From contig JAHBTR010000001.1 in the NCBI GenBank assembly GCA_019638475.1, positions 496,001-560,000 on the forward strand: 64,000 bases of DNA. Direction: 5' to 3'. This document shows, piece after piece, positions 37,002 through 47,020 of this stretch. A program made the position numbers and the translations under genes. The notes beneath the pieces were generated by a model. The model worked only from the letters and a program-made list of their open reading frames with translations. It ran no database searches and was not told where the DNA came from. The first letter of the stretch is position 1. Each line of letters begins with the position of its first letter. Origin of the DNA: Chitinophagaceae bacterium. GTDB lineage: Bacteria > Bacteroidota > Bacteroidia > Chitinophagales > Chitinophagaceae.

Positions 37002-40000
37002 ATGAAACAATTTATGAGAAAACTCGCTTATCTGCTATTGAGCATCTGCATTAGTGCAGGTATTGCAACAGCTCAGTCAGGCAGGACTGTAACGGGGGTT
37101 GTTAGTGATGATAACGGCAAACCCGTAGCTGATGCATCAGTTGTGGTAAAAGGTACACAATTAGGTACTACCACAGACGCTAAAGGTTCTTTTACTATTC
37201 ATTCTGTGCCAGCGTCGGCAAAAACATTAGAAATTTCTTCTTATGGTTATGAAACAAGAACAGTATCTATTGGTACTGGTACTGTTTCTGTAACATTAAA
37301 ATCTTCTGCCGATGAAGAATTAGGAGAAGTAGTAGTAAGTGTTCCTTATGGTATTGTTAAGAAAAAAGCCTTTACAGGTTCTGAAACAACAGTAGGAGCT
37401 ACATCAATCAAAAAACAACAAGTAACTTCAGTTACTAAAGTTTTAGAAGGATTGGTACCAGGATTACAAGCTACGAATGGTGGTGGTGCCCCAGGTGCTG
37501 GTGCTTCAATACTTATTCGTGGTATTGGTTCTTATAGTGGTAGCAGTGCTCCATTATATGTTGTAAATGGTGTTCCTTACGATGGTTCTATCTCTTCTAT
37601 TTCTACAGATGATATAGAAACTGTTACTATATTAAAAGATGCTTCTGCTGCTGCATTATATGGTTCTCGTGCAGCTAATGGCGTTATTATGATTACAACA
37701 AAATCTGGTAAAAAAGGAAAAGCCAAAGTTTCTGTAACAGTTCGTCAAGGCTTTATGAGCAGAGGTATCCCTGAATATGACAGATTAGACCAAAAACAAT
37801 ATTATGAAATGACTTGGGAAGCTATTAAAAATGCTCAAATGTATGGAGCTAATGCTGCTGACCCAGTTACTGCAGGTCAAACTGCTTCTCAACAATTAAT
37901 TGGTGGAGGTTTAATTTACAATGCCTATAATGTAGCTAATAATGTATTAGTTGACCCAGTTACTGGTAAACTTAATTCAGCAGCTTCATTACGTTGGACA
38001 GATTCTTGGGAAAAAGAATTATTTAAAGTAGCTCCTCGTACTAATGTAAATGTAAATGTTTCTGGTGGTGATGGTAAAAGTGATTACTTCCTTTCATTAG
38101 GCTATTTGAATGAAGATGGTACTGTAAAATATACTAACTATAAACGTTACAATTTACGTATGAATGTTAACACTCAGGCAACTGAATGGTTAAAAGCTGG
38201 TATAGAAATAGATGGTGCAATGTCAAGTAGAAGTGATGCTATTGGACAAGGAGGTGGTACTGCTGGTAGTAGTGCATTCTTCTTCTCAAGAAGTGTAGCA
38301 CCAATTTACCCAGTATATGAATATGACCCTATTACAGGTGCACCAGTAATGGACCCTATTACAGGAAAACAACGCTTTGACTGGGGTGGTAATGGTAGTA
38401 ACATGGGTACAAGACCTTATTTAGGGAATGTAAATCCATTAGGTGCTTTAGTTTTAGATGATAGAAGTAATAGTGTTTTCAATGGTAATGGAAATACTTA
38501 TTTAGAAATTAAATTTTTAAAAGACTTTAAATTGAGAACTTCATTTGGTATGAATATCTGGAGTGCAAGAAGCACAACGTATCAAAATAACCAATTTGGA
38601 GATGCTTCTGTAAACGGAGGTCGTTCTACTAAATCTTTTGAAACACAAATTTCTTACACAATAAATGAAGTTTTATCATGGGCTAAATCTTATGGTAATC
38701 ATAATGTAAGTGCTTTAGCAGGACATGAAAATTATAAATATAAAGATAATTATGTATCTGCTAATAAACAAGGATTCCAATTCCCAGGTCAAACTGAATT
38801 AAATAACGGTAGCGACATTTTTGGTCAGCCTTCTTCTGGCGAAGACCATCATAGAATGGAAAGTTATTTTGCCAATGTGCAATATAACTATGACCAAAAA
38901 TATTTATTTTCAGCCAGTTTCCGTACAGATGGTTCTTCAAGATTTAGAAAAGCAATCCGTTGGGGTAAATTCTATTCTGTAGGTGCTGGATGGATGATTT
39001 CTCAAGAAGATTTCTTGAAAAATGTTAATTGGATAAACGAATTGAAATTTAAAGTAAGCTATGGTGAACAAGGTAATGAAAACATTGGCTTATTTTATCC
39101 TTACAGATTATACTATTATGCTAATGGAGTAGGTGGTTATACGCCTCCTTCAAGACCTGCTGCTACAGACCTTAAATGGGAAGGTAACAGAACATTTAAT
39201 ATAGGTTTTGATTTTGCTTTCTTTAAAAGAAGATTACAAGGTACAGTTGAGTACTTCAACAGAGTAAGTAATGACTTATTATTTGATGTGCCTCAACCAA
39301 TTTCTACTGGCTATTTATCTGCATTCCAAAATATTGGTACTTTGAAAAATACAGGTATAGAAATTCAATTAGGGTATAACATTATTCGTAAAAAGAATTT
39401 TGACTGGAGAGCAGACCTTAACTTAACACATTATAAAAACAAATTTACCAAACTTCCTCCAGGACAACGTGAAAATGGTATTGTTTCTGGAACTAAAAAA
39501 TTAATGGAAGGTCGTTCAATGTATGACTTTTGGTTAGTAGAGTTTGCAGGTGTTAATGCTGCTACAGGAGAAGCAATGTTCTATAAAGATGTTTTAGGAA
39601 CAGATGGTAAACCTACAGGACAAAGAGTATTGACAAATAGTTATTCAGAAGCTGCTAATAGTAGAGGTTACCATGGTAGCGCAATACCTGATTTTTATGG
39701 TGGTTTAACAAACTCTTTCCGTTATAAGAATTTTGATTTATCATTCTTATTTACCTTCTCTTATGGTAGTAAATTTTATGATGGAAACTATAGTAATTTA
39801 ATGCACATAGGAGAGTTTGGTCAAGCATGGTCAACTGATATCTTAAACAGATGGCAAAAACCTGGTGATATTACCAATGTTCCAAGAGTACAAAATGGAG
39901 TTCAAGCAACTCAAGCAGGTACATCTACAAGATTCTTAATGGATGGCTCTTATCTTAATTTCAAAAACATAACATTAAGTTACACATTACCTAAAAATGT

Positions 40001-40169
40001 TACAGATAAGTTGAAAATTTCTGGAGTACAAATTTTTGGTAACGTAGATAATGTAGTTCTTTTCTCTGCTAAAAAAGGTATGAACCCTCAACTTAACTTT
40101 AGTGGTGTAAATGATGCTACATATCCTCCATTCAGAACAGTTACTTTTGGTATAAATGTAAACTTATAA
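37002..40169 (+). CDS. SusC/RagA-family TonB-dependent outer-membrane transporter
   Basis: 1055 residues. After a signal peptide ending ATAQS comes the carboxypeptidase-like domain (about 28-108, VTGVVSDDNGKPVADASVVV), then the plug (ILIRGIGSYSGSSAPLYVVNG and DIETVTILKDASAAALYGSR) and a long beta barrel ending FGINVNL. It imports large solutes through the outer membrane with energy from TonB. SusD and a surface lipoprotein follow at 22 and 29 bp, forming one operon. The AT-rich 278-bp spacer upstream has no clean TAnnTTTG core. Confidence 0.96.
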   Translation: MKQFMRKLAYLLLSICISAGIATAQSGRTVTGVVSDDNGKPVADASVVVKGTQLGTTTDAKGSFTIHSVPASAKTLEISSYGYETRTVSIGTGTVSVTLKSSADEELGEVVVSVPYGIVKKKAFTGSETTVGATSIKKQQVTSVTKVLEGLVPGLQATNGGGAPGAGASILIRGIGSYSGSSAPLYVVNGVPYDGSISSISTDDIETVTILKDASAAALYGSRAANGVIMITTKSGKKGKAKVSVTVRQGFMSRGIPEYDRLDQKQYYEMTWEAIKNAQMYGANAADPVTAGQTASQQLIGGGLIYNAYNVANNVLVDPVTGKLNSAASLRWTDSWEKELFKVAPRTNVNVNVSGGDGKSDYFLSLGYLNEDGTVKYTNYKRYNLRMNVNTQATEWLKAGIEIDGAMSSRSDAIGQGGGTAGSSAFFFSRSVAPIYPVYEYDPITGAPVMDPITGKQRFDWGGNGSNMGTRPYLGNVNPLGALVLDDRSNSVFNGNGNTYLEIKFLKDFKLRTSFGMNIWSARSTTYQNNQFGDASVNGGRSTKSFETQISYTINEVLSWAKSYGNHNVSALAGHENYKYKDNYVSANKQGFQFPGQTELNNGSDIFGQPSSGEDHHRMESYFANVQYNYDQKYLFSASFRTDGSSRFRKAIRWGKFYSVGAGWMISQEDFLKNVNWINELKFKVSYGEQGNENIGLFYPYRLYYYANGVGGYTPPSRPAATDLKWEGNRTFNIGFDFAFFKRRLQGTVEYFNRVSNDLLFDVPQPISTGYLSAFQNIGTLKNTGIEIQLGYNIIRKKNFDWRADLNLTHYKNKFTKLPPGQRENGIVSGTKKLMEGRSMYDFWLVEFAGVNAATGEAMFYKDVLGTDGKPTGQRVLTNSYSEAANSRGYHGSAIPDFYGGLTNSFRYKNFDLSFLFTFSYGSKFYDGNYSNLMHIGEFGQAWSTDILNRWQKPGDITNVPRVQNGVQATQAGTSTRFLMDGSYLNFKNITLSYTLPKNVTDKLKISGVQIFGNVDNVVLFSAKKGMNPQLNFSGVNDATYPPFRTVTFGINVNL

Positions 40170-40191
40170 TTCAACATTAAAATAAAACTAT

Positions 40192-41706
40192 ATGAAACAT
40201 ATATTAAAAAAATCACTTGCCATCACCATTGCACTTTCTGTGGTAACATTGGTTGGTTGTAAGAAAGATTATTTAGAAACATCTCCGAGTGATGCTGTTA
40301 CGGAACAGCAGATATACTCAAATACTGCTGATATTATACCAGTATTAGATGGAGCGTATTTAACACTGTTCGAGTTTGCAACTAATGGAACTACAGGACA
40401 TGATAATTATGGACAAAAGGCAGTGGATTTAGCTAATGACTTACTTGGTCAAGATATGGTAGTACACTCTCAGGGCTATGGCTGGTTTAACAGAGACTAT
40501 CAATATACTGAATGGTTATTACCAACACCAGCTAATCGCAGGTCTGATATTGTTTGGTATTTATACTATAACCTTATCAAAACTGCCAACGCAATTATAG
40601 CTAACGTTGATGGTTCAAATGGAGACCCTGTAGTAAAAGAATCATTAAAAGGGCAGGCTTTTGGTCTTAGGGCGTATGCTTATTATTATTTAATTAATAA
40701 TTATCAACAAACCTATAAAGGTAATGAAACTAAACCTGGTGTGCCAATTTACACAGCAGATGCAACTGAAGGAGGACCAAGAGGTACTGTTCAGGAAACT
40801 TACGACCAAATTAAAGCAGATTTAGATGCTGCAGAAACTTTACTAACTGGTAAGGCAAGAACAAGTAAAGTGAATATGGATGTACAAGTGATAAAAGGAT
40901 TTAAGGCAAGAGTTGCTTTATTGCAAGAAGATTGGGCTACGGCTGCAACTAATGCCAGCCAAGCTCGTGCAGGTTACAATTTTATGTCTCCTACACAATA
41001 CACATCTTTCACAGCATTTTCTACATTATCTTCTCCAGAAGTAATGTGGGGTTCTTTAATTCCTAATGACCAAGCTACTATCTATGCTTCTTTCATGTCT
41101 CACATGGATGTAAGAGCACAAGGTTATGCAGCATTAGGTGGTCAGAAAAAAATAACCAAAACTTTATATGACCAAATTTCTGGTAGTGATATTAGAAAAG
41201 CAGTATTTACTGCACCAGGTGCTGGTAGTGGTGCTAATGTAGAATATAATCAAAGAAAATTCCAACTTCCTGCAACAGGTAGTTGGGCTGCAGATTATAT
41301 TTATATGCGTTCTGCTGAAATGTATTTAATAGAAGCCGAAGCATTAGCAAAACAAGGTAATGATGCTGGAGCAAGAACTGCTTTAGAAACATTGGTACAA
41401 GCTCGCTTCCCAGGGTATTCAGCAGGTTCTCTTAGCGGTACAAATCTTCTTAATGAAATTTATTTACAAAGAAGAATTGAGCTATGGGGCGAAGGTTTCT
41501 CATTGTTAGATATTAAGAGATTACATACAGGATTAAATAGACCAACTGGTACAGATAACCATGGTGGTTTAAACTCTACTGGTAATCCAAACTTAAACCC
41601 TATTGTTTATACTTTACCAGATGCTGACCCTACATTCTTGATGAGAATTCCTCAACGTGAATTAGATAGCAATGGAAATATGACAGCAGCAGACCAAAAT
41701 CCTTAA
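40192..41706 (+). CDS. SusD/RagB-family nutrient-binding lipoprotein
   Basis: 504 residues, lipobox TLVGC (Cys 23), then KKDYLETSPSDAVTEQQIYSN. It has the helical TPR core of the family, with FGLRAYAYYYLINNY, and the conserved ending (YIYMRSAEMYLIEAEALAK, YLQRRIELWGEGFSLLDIKR). It caps the SusC barrel at the cell surface and binds substrate. No glycoside hydrolase is encoded nearby, so the substrate may be protein or peptide rather than glycan; this is a guess. Confidence 0.95.
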   Translation: MKHILKKSLAITIALSVVTLVGCKKDYLETSPSDAVTEQQIYSNTADIIPVLDGAYLTLFEFATNGTTGHDNYGQKAVDLANDLLGQDMVVHSQGYGWFNRDYQYTEWLLPTPANRRSDIVWYLYYNLIKTANAIIANVDGSNGDPVVKESLKGQAFGLRAYAYYYLINNYQQTYKGNETKPGVPIYTADATEGGPRGTVQETYDQIKADLDAAETLLTGKARTSKVNMDVQVIKGFKARVALLQEDWATAATNASQARAGYNFMSPTQYTSFTAFSTLSSPEVMWGSLIPNDQATIYASFMSHMDVRAQGYAALGGQKKITKTLYDQISGSDIRKAVFTAPGAGSGANVEYNQRKFQLPATGSWAADYIYMRSAEMYLIEAEALAKQGNDAGARTALETLVQARFPGYSAGSLSGTNLLNEIYLQRRIELWGEGFSLLDIKRLHTGLNRPTGTDNHGGLNSTGNPNLNPIVYTLPDADPTFLMRIPQRELDSNGNMTAADQNP

Positions 41707-41735
41707 TCTTTTAAAAATTATCAAATTTATTAATT

Positions 41736-42563
41736 ATGAATAAATTATTTAAAACATTCTTAGCAGGACTTGCTGTACTTAGTTTAGTTTCTTGCAAAAA
41801 GAATAATTATGTCGTGGATAAAGATGCACTGACATTACCAGAATATGCACAACTAATATTACCAAATTATGCTCCAAGAGCTTATTATGTTGATAATAGT
41901 GGAACCTCTGAATATAGTATTCCTTTAGGGCTTACCAATGTTTCTAATGCTGATAGAACAATTGGAATTGATTATATTTCTCCTACTGGAGCAGCAGCAG
42001 GTACACAATATAATGCTCCTACAAGCGTAGTAGTTAAAGCAGGAGAAGCTGTTGCTACAATAGGTGTTAAAGGGATATTTGCTGGTTATAATGGAGGTAG
42101 AGTAGATTCTTTAAAAGTAAAAATTGGCAGTATTTCAAGTGGTGGCAAATCAATGGAAGGTAAAGACTCTGTTTGGTTGATTATGAGACAATATTGCGAT
42201 GTAATTCTTGCTGATTTAGGAGGTGCTTATAATACTATGGAAGGTTCTTATGGACCATACATTAGTGAAGTTTTGAATCTTGTACCTACAGGACCAACTT
42301 CTGCAACAGGAACTGTTACCAACATTTATGATAGTGGTATTGATGCAGTAGCTGTTTTTTCATGGGATACGCCTACTTCATTTAGTGTAACCATTGCAGC
42401 TCAGCCTACTCCTTATACATCTGGAGGATTACCATTATTTGTAAGAACTAATGCGAGTGCTGCAAGTACTTTTTCTTCTTGCGATAAAACCATAACATTA
42501 AACTTGCAATTATTTACTTCTGCAGGTATATATGATTCATGGACATCAGCAATGAGTAAATAA
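41736..42563 (+). CDS. Surface lipoprotein of the SusCD operon
   Basis: 275 residues with a lipoprotein signal (LVSC, then KKNNYV). The first half has a Calx-beta-like or DUF1735-like feel (TNVSNADRTIGIDYIS and VVVKAGEAVATIGVKG), the second half is Gly/Ser/Thr-rich with CDVILADLGGAYNTMEG. Such third genes often encode accessory surface binding proteins. The family is not firmly recognised. A strong terminator follows. Confidence 0.75.
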   Translation: MNKLFKTFLAGLAVLSLVSCKKNNYVVDKDALTLPEYAQLILPNYAPRAYYVDNSGTSEYSIPLGLTNVSNADRTIGIDYISPTGAAAGTQYNAPTSVVVKAGEAVATIGVKGIFAGYNGGRVDSLKVKIGSISSGGKSMEGKDSVWLIMRQYCDVILADLGGAYNTMEGSYGPYISEVLNLVPTGPTSATGTVTNIYDSGIDAVAVFSWDTPTSFSVTIAAQPTPYTSGGLPLFVRTNASAASTFSSCDKTITLNLQLFTSAGIYDSWTSAMSK

Positions 42564-42616
42564 TAGTACTTAGCTTATAAAAACTATAACAAGAATTTGT
42601 TATTTTATATAAAAAC

Positions 42617-42655
42617 AAAATAGGCTGCCTAAGAAATTGGGCAGCCTATTTTTAT
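42617..42655 (+). terminator. Terminator of the SusCD operon
   Basis: AAAATAGGCTGCC and GGCAGCCTATTTT form a perfect 13-bp stem with a 10-base loop and a T-rich end. Confidence 0.85.
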
Positions 42656-42817
42656 GTTTCAGGCTCTCTATACAATATGTATTTATAACAATAGCCTAAT
42701 ACCGAAATAAATTGGTATATTTTATAAATCAAATTCGTATAACATTTTTAAACAAATGCTAATCCACAATTCTTAAACATTATTAATGTTTAAATTTTTT
42801 CACTCATTTCAGAAGTT

Positions 42818-42825
42818 TATCTTTG
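42818..42825 (+). promoter_or_regulatory. -7 promoter core of prs
   Basis: TATCTTTG followed by C, 19 bp upstream of the prs ATG. Confidence 0.55.
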
Positions 42826-42844
42826 CAGCACATTTTTAATTGTT

Positions 42845-43804
42845 ATGATGAATCCTTCTGTAAAAGTATTTTCAGGCACAGGTTCTCAAAAATTAGCTGA
42901 AAAAATTGCACAACGTTTTGGCAGACCTCTTGGTAAAGTAAATATTCAGAAGTTTAGCGATGGAGAATTTCAACCCATTTTTCTGGAAAGTATTCGTGGC
43001 GATTATGTTTTTTTAATTCAAAGCACTTTTGCCCCTACTGAAAATTTAATGGAATTGTTGTTAATGATTGATGCTGCTAAAAGAGCAAGTGCCAGTAAAA
43101 TTGTAGCTGTTATACCTTATTATGGTTTTGCAAGGCAAGACAGAAAAGATAAACCACGTGTAGCTATTGGTAGTAAATTAATTGCTACTTTATTACAAGC
43201 TGCTGGTGCAGATAGAATTATTACAATGGATTTACATGCACCACAAATTCAAGGATTTTTTGACATCCCTGTTGACCATTTAGATAGTAGTGCTATTTTC
43301 ATTCCTTATATAGAACAATTACAATTAGAAAATTTAACTTTTGCAGCACCCGATGTTGGTAGCACTAATAGAGTTAGAGAGGTTGCCAGCTACTTTAATG
43401 CAGAAATGGTTATTTGTGATAAGCATAGAAAACGTGCAAATGAAATAGCCAGTATGGTGGTTATTGGTGATGTAAAAGACAAAGACATTGTATTGATTGA
43501 TGATATTTGCGACACTGGAGGAACATTGGCAAAAAGTGCCTCTTTATTGAAAGAAAAGGGAGCAAGAAGTGTAAGAGCTTTTTGTACACATCCTGTGTTA
43601 AGTGGCAAAGCTTATGAAAATATTGAAAACAGTGTTTTAGAAGAATTGGTTGTTTGCGATACCATTCCTTTACATCAGGAGAGTAAAAAAATAAAAGTAA
43701 TTTCTGTTGCAGATTTATTTGCTATTGCTATACGCAATGCTTATGAAAATAAAAGTATTACAAGCCTTTTTGTACATAGCCAATTAAGAGGTAGAGATAA
43801 ATAG
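42845..43804 (+). CDS. prs: Ribose-phosphate pyrophosphokinase
   Basis: Makes PRPP from ribose 5-phosphate and ATP for nucleotide, His and Trp synthesis. 319 residues. Visible sites: FSDGEFQPIF near the start, IPYYGFARQDRKD (ATP), DLHAPQIQGFFDIPVDHL (metal and ATP), and the PRPP loop DIVLIDDICDTGGTL. Two ATGs in tandem (42845 and 42848) could both serve. Convergent with hisS, 16 bp away. Confidence 0.97.
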   Translation: MMNPSVKVFSGTGSQKLAEKIAQRFGRPLGKVNIQKFSDGEFQPIFLESIRGDYVFLIQSTFAPTENLMELLLMIDAAKRASASKIVAVIPYYGFARQDRKDKPRVAIGSKLIATLLQAAGADRIITMDLHAPQIQGFFDIPVDHLDSSAIFIPYIEQLQLENLTFAAPDVGSTNRVREVASYFNAEMVICDKHRKRANEIASMVVIGDVKDKDIVLIDDICDTGGTLAKSASLLKEKGARSVRAFCTHPVLSGKAYENIENSVLEELVVCDTIPLHQESKKIKVISVADLFAIAIRNAYENKSITSLFVHSQLRGRDK

Positions 43805-43820
43805 CAGAGCCTACTTTCTT

Positions 43821-45182
43821 TTAAAAAGAAAAATTTATTAAATCGTCTTGAGGTATTGTTTGCTGCTCACTTTTCAGTAAATTTTTTATGGTGCAGGTAT
43901 TATCTTTCATTTCTTTAGCACCTATGATAAGGATATAAGGAATATTTTTTTTATCTGCATACTTAAATTGTTTATCAAACTTTGCTTGTTCATGATATAT
44001 TTCGCAGCGTATATTTTTATTTCTCAACTTTTGCATTAAATTAAATGCAACATTGCTTTCATTTTCTCCTACATTAAAAAATAACACTTGTGTACCTGTT
44101 TGTACATCTTTAGGAAAAAGATTTAGCTCTTCCATCACATCATAAATTCTGTCCACACCAAAAGAAATACCTACACCTGGTATATTAGGTACACCAAAAG
44201 TTCCTGTTAAATTATCATAACGTCCACCACCACCAATGCTGCCCATTTGTACATTAGTAGCTTTTATTTCAAAAATAATTCCTGTATAATAATTCAAACC
44301 ACGAGCTAATGTAAAATCTGTTACTACTGGTAAGCCTTGAATACTTGAATGAGATAATATAAACTGAATTTCTTCTATACCTTTTTTGCCAATATCTGAT
44401 GATGCTATTAATTTCTCTAACTGAAATAATTTTTCTGCATTACCTCCTTCTATCGTTAAATATTTTTCAATAATGCTGATTTGCTTTTCATTCAATCCTC
44501 TGTTATTAAGTTCTTCTTTTACTTTATCTATACCAATTTTGTCTAACTTATCAATAGCTACTGTTATATCAATCATTTTATCTGTAGCCTCACACACTTC
44601 TGCTAAAGCTGCTAATATTTTTCTGTTATTTATTGTAATAGCAACATCAATACCTAATTGTTTAAAAACAGTTGCATACATATTGGTTAGCTCTACTTCA
44701 TTCAATAAAGATTTGCTGCCTACTATATCTGCATCACATTGATAAAATTCTCTATACCTACCACGTTGAGGTCTATCTGCACGCCACACAGGTTGTATTT
44801 GATAACGCTTAAATGGCATTACTAATTGATGGTGATTCATGGCTACATAACGAGCAAAAGGAATGGTTAAATCATAACGTAAAGCTCTTTCTGTAATAGC
44901 AGCATTATTTTTTCCTGCTAAAATTTTTTCAAATGCCTCTTTTGACTTTTCTTTTTTTTCTGGTCGGTCTAAACCATTATTCAATATTTTAAAAATCAAT
45001 TTATCGCCTTCATCACCATACTTACCCATTAAGGTTTCCAAGTTTTCCATAGCAGGAGTTTCCAATGGTTGAAAACCATATAATTCAAACACAGAACGAA
45101 TAGTATTGAAAATATAATTTCGTTTGCGTACTACATCTGCACCAAAATCTCTTGTGCCTTGTGGCAATGATACTTTACTCAT
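43821..45182 (-). CDS. hisS: Histidyl-tRNA synthetase
   Basis: Class II synthetase of 453 residues. Motif 1 surrounds the LETPAMENLETL region, motif 2 is FYQCDADIVG with the preceding RPQRGRYREF, and the histidine-binding signatures are LARGLNYYTGIIFEI and GGRYDNL; motif 3 is GVGISFGVDRI. The C-terminal anticodon-binding domain is present. Its start overlaps the end of the phosphatase gene by 8 bases, so both are on one transcript. Confidence 0.96.
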   Translation of the reverse strand: MSKVSLPQGTRDFGADVVRKRNYIFNTIRSVFELYGFQPLETPAMENLETLMGKYGDEGDKLIFKILNNGLDRPEKKEKSKEAFEKILAGKNNAAITERALRYDLTIPFARYVAMNHHQLVMPFKRYQIQPVWRADRPQRGRYREFYQCDADIVGSKSLLNEVELTNMYATVFKQLGIDVAITINNRKILAALAEVCEATDKMIDITVAIDKLDKIGIDKVKEELNNRGLNEKQISIIEKYLTIEGGNAEKLFQLEKLIASSDIGKKGIEEIQFILSHSSIQGLPVVTDFTLARGLNYYTGIIFEIKATNVQMGSIGGGGRYDNLTGTFGVPNIPGVGISFGVDRIYDVMEELNLFPKDVQTGTQVLFFNVGENESNVAFNLMQKLRNKNIRCEIYHEQAKFDKQFKYADKKNIPYILIIGAKEMKDNTCTIKNLLKSEQQTIPQDDLINFSF

Positions 45183-45642
45183 GAATAGTTGAATATTTTT
45201 TTATAATTACATCACAGGCTTTATCAATCATGTCAAAAACTTTATGATAACCTTCCTCTCCTCCATACCAAGGGTCTGGCACATCTTTATTTTGGTTTGG
45301 ATAAAGTTCATTCAGCAATAAAGTTACTTTTTTTTCATTCCAAAAATTTTCACTCATATTTTTTACATCATCATAATTACTCTTATCCATTACATATATC
45401 TTATCAAATAGTTGCCAATCTTCTTTTACAAATTGTCTGCATTGTTGATGACTAATATCAATTCCATGTTGCTTAGCTACTTTTTGAGATAATCTATGAG
45501 GTTCGCAACCAATATGATAACCTGCTGTTCCTGCACTATCTACTTGCCAATCTATATGTAAGGCATTAATCTTACTTTGTAAAATGCCTTCTGCTAATGG
45601 ACTTCTGCAAATATTTCCTAAACAAACCATTAAAATTTTCAT
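45175..45642 (-). CDS. Low-molecular-weight protein tyrosine phosphatase
   Basis: 155 residues from the ATG at 45642; the in-frame TTG at 45651 lies in the promoter core and is rejected. The P loop CLGNICR (C7 to R13) begins right after MKILMV, and the acid Asp is in VPDPWYGG. Such enzymes dephosphorylate Tyr or Arg residues of proteins. It precedes and overlaps hisS. Confidence 0.93.
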   Translation of the reverse strand: MKILMVCLGNICRSPLAEGILQSKINALHIDWQVDSAGTAGYHIGCEPHRLSQKVAKQHGIDISHQQCRQFVKEDWQLFDKIYVMDKSNYDDVKNMSENFWNEKKVTLLLNELYPNQNKDVPDPWYGGEEGYHKVFDMIDKACDVIIKKYSTIHE

Positions 45643-45648
45643 CGTTGG

Positions 45649-45656
45649 CAAATATA
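45649..45656 (-). promoter_or_regulatory. -7 promoter core of the phosphatase-hisS operon
   Basis: The minus strand reads TATATTTG followed by C, only 6 bp before the phosphatase ATG, so the leader would be very short. Confidence 0.5.
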
Positions 45657-45762
45657 GTTTTTGTTTAAATAAAAGATATTGTATAAACTTAACAACAATA
45701 AAACTTTATGGCACTTTAAAATAATTTTTTATCTTGCTGCCCCTCTTATAAAAGAGTTTATT

Positions 45763-46005
45763 ATGAATGATAATATCGAAGAATATAAAGACAGAAGACG
45801 AAAAAGCTATGTTATGATGCGTATGATTTATGATTTAGGCATGGCAACACTGCTTTTAGCTATGGGTGTTGTTATGCTATTTGGAAAATATTTTGGATTA
45901 GAAAAATTTATACAATTAGACAATATGCTCAGAAATATTTTTGGCATTGTATGCTTATTGTATGGAGCTTTTAGATTATACAGAGGTATAAAAAGAGATT
46001 ATTAA
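45763..46005 (+). CDS. Small two-helix membrane protein
   Basis: 80 residues from the ATG that starts MNDNIEEYKDRRRK. A charged N-terminus is followed by two hydrophobic helices (about 22-42 and 56-72) with a short loop, ending RLYRGIKRDY. The family is unnamed to me. The stop and the next ATG are separated by one base, so it is co-translated with the PstS-like lipoprotein. An upstream frame extension without good start signals is rejected. Confidence 0.75.
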   Translation: MNDNIEEYKDRRRKSYVMMRMIYDLGMATLLLAMGVVMLFGKYFGLEKFIQLDNMLRNIFGIVCLLYGAFRLYRGIKRDY

Positions 46006-46006
46006 T

Positions 46007-46927
46007 ATGCAACAATTAATAGTAATTATATTTATCTGCATTACAGCATTAACAGCTTGTAATCAATCAAAAGAAAAAACGAATATAAATACACTACAAA
46101 GTGGTACTATATACATAAGTGTAGATGAAAGTTTTAAACCTGTAATAGAACAACAAATAAAAGTTTTTAACTCTACTTATCCCGATGCTCATATTATTGC
46201 TTCTTATAAATCTGAAGTAGATTGTTTTAGAGATTTACAAAAAGATAGTACAAGAATGATTATAGTAGCCAGAGGTTTGAAAGAGTCAGAAGCCGATTAT
46301 TATAAAAATCAAATAGATTATATACCCAGAGAAAACATAATAGCTTACGATGCTGTAGCCATTATTGTTAATATTAATGCAAAAGACAGCTTATTTACCA
46401 AAGAGCAATTAAAAAATATTTTAAGTGGTCAAACAAATATTCCAGTTATTATGGATGGAAATAATGCTACAAGTACTGTGCGTTTTTTACAAGATTCAAT
46501 ATTATTAGGACAACCATTTGGAAAAAATGTAAAGGCAACTTCTGGCAGCAAAGCTGTAATAGATGCTATTGAAAAAATACCAGATGCTATTGGTTTTGTA
46601 GGACTTAGCTGGGTAGGCAATAGTGATGAGCCATCACAAATGGAGCAACTAAAAAGAATTAAAATTGCTATGGTAGAATGTGTTAAATGTGATGAAAAAG
46701 ATGTTTTTGCAAAACCAAGTCAAGCTACTATTATGTATGGGCAGTATTCTTTGGCACGACCCTTGTTTTATATTTTAAAAGAATATATGGAAGGGTTAGG
46801 AACAGGCTTTAAAAATTTTATGAGCAACGAAAGAGGACAGCTTATTTTTAGAAGAGCATTTTTAGCACCAGCTAAAATGAATTTTCAAAAAAGAAGTACC
46901 ATAATTCAAAATAAAATAAAAGAATAG
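46007..46927 (+). CDS. PstS-like substrate-binding lipoprotein
   Basis: 306 residues with lipobox ALTAC (Cys 18). The body is a periplasmic binding protein of the PstS type (GTIYISVDESFKPVIEQQI, VDCFRDLQKDSTRMIIVARGL, FTKEQLKNILSG, and TSGSKAVIDAIEKIPDAIGFVG). No Pst permease or ATPase genes are nearby. In Bacteroidota such proteins often sit with TonB/ExbBD-type systems and a TPR protein, so a function outside classical phosphate import is possible. Confidence 0.85.
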   Translation: MQQLIVIIFICITALTACNQSKEKTNINTLQSGTIYISVDESFKPVIEQQIKVFNSTYPDAHIIASYKSEVDCFRDLQKDSTRMIIVARGLKESEADYYKNQIDYIPRENIIAYDAVAIIVNINAKDSLFTKEQLKNILSGQTNIPVIMDGNNATSTVRFLQDSILLGQPFGKNVKATSGSKAVIDAIEKIPDAIGFVGLSWVGNSDEPSQMEQLKRIKIAMVECVKCDEKDVFAKPSQATIMYGQYSLARPLFYILKEYMEGLGTGFKNFMSNERGQLIFRRAFLAPAKMNFQKRSTIIQNKIKE

Positions 46928-47020
46928 TAAATATATTAAATAAAAAACCATTTTTTTGTACCTGTCAAATACAAAATAACTTTTAGAAAAAACATTTATA
47001 AATACAAAAAATAGGAAGCA

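Noticed and set aside
43805..43835. TTTCTTTT/AAAAGAAA hairpin as terminator between prs and hisS
   Set aside because: The stem is weak, made only of A/T-rich pairs, and overlaps the hisS end; not convincing.
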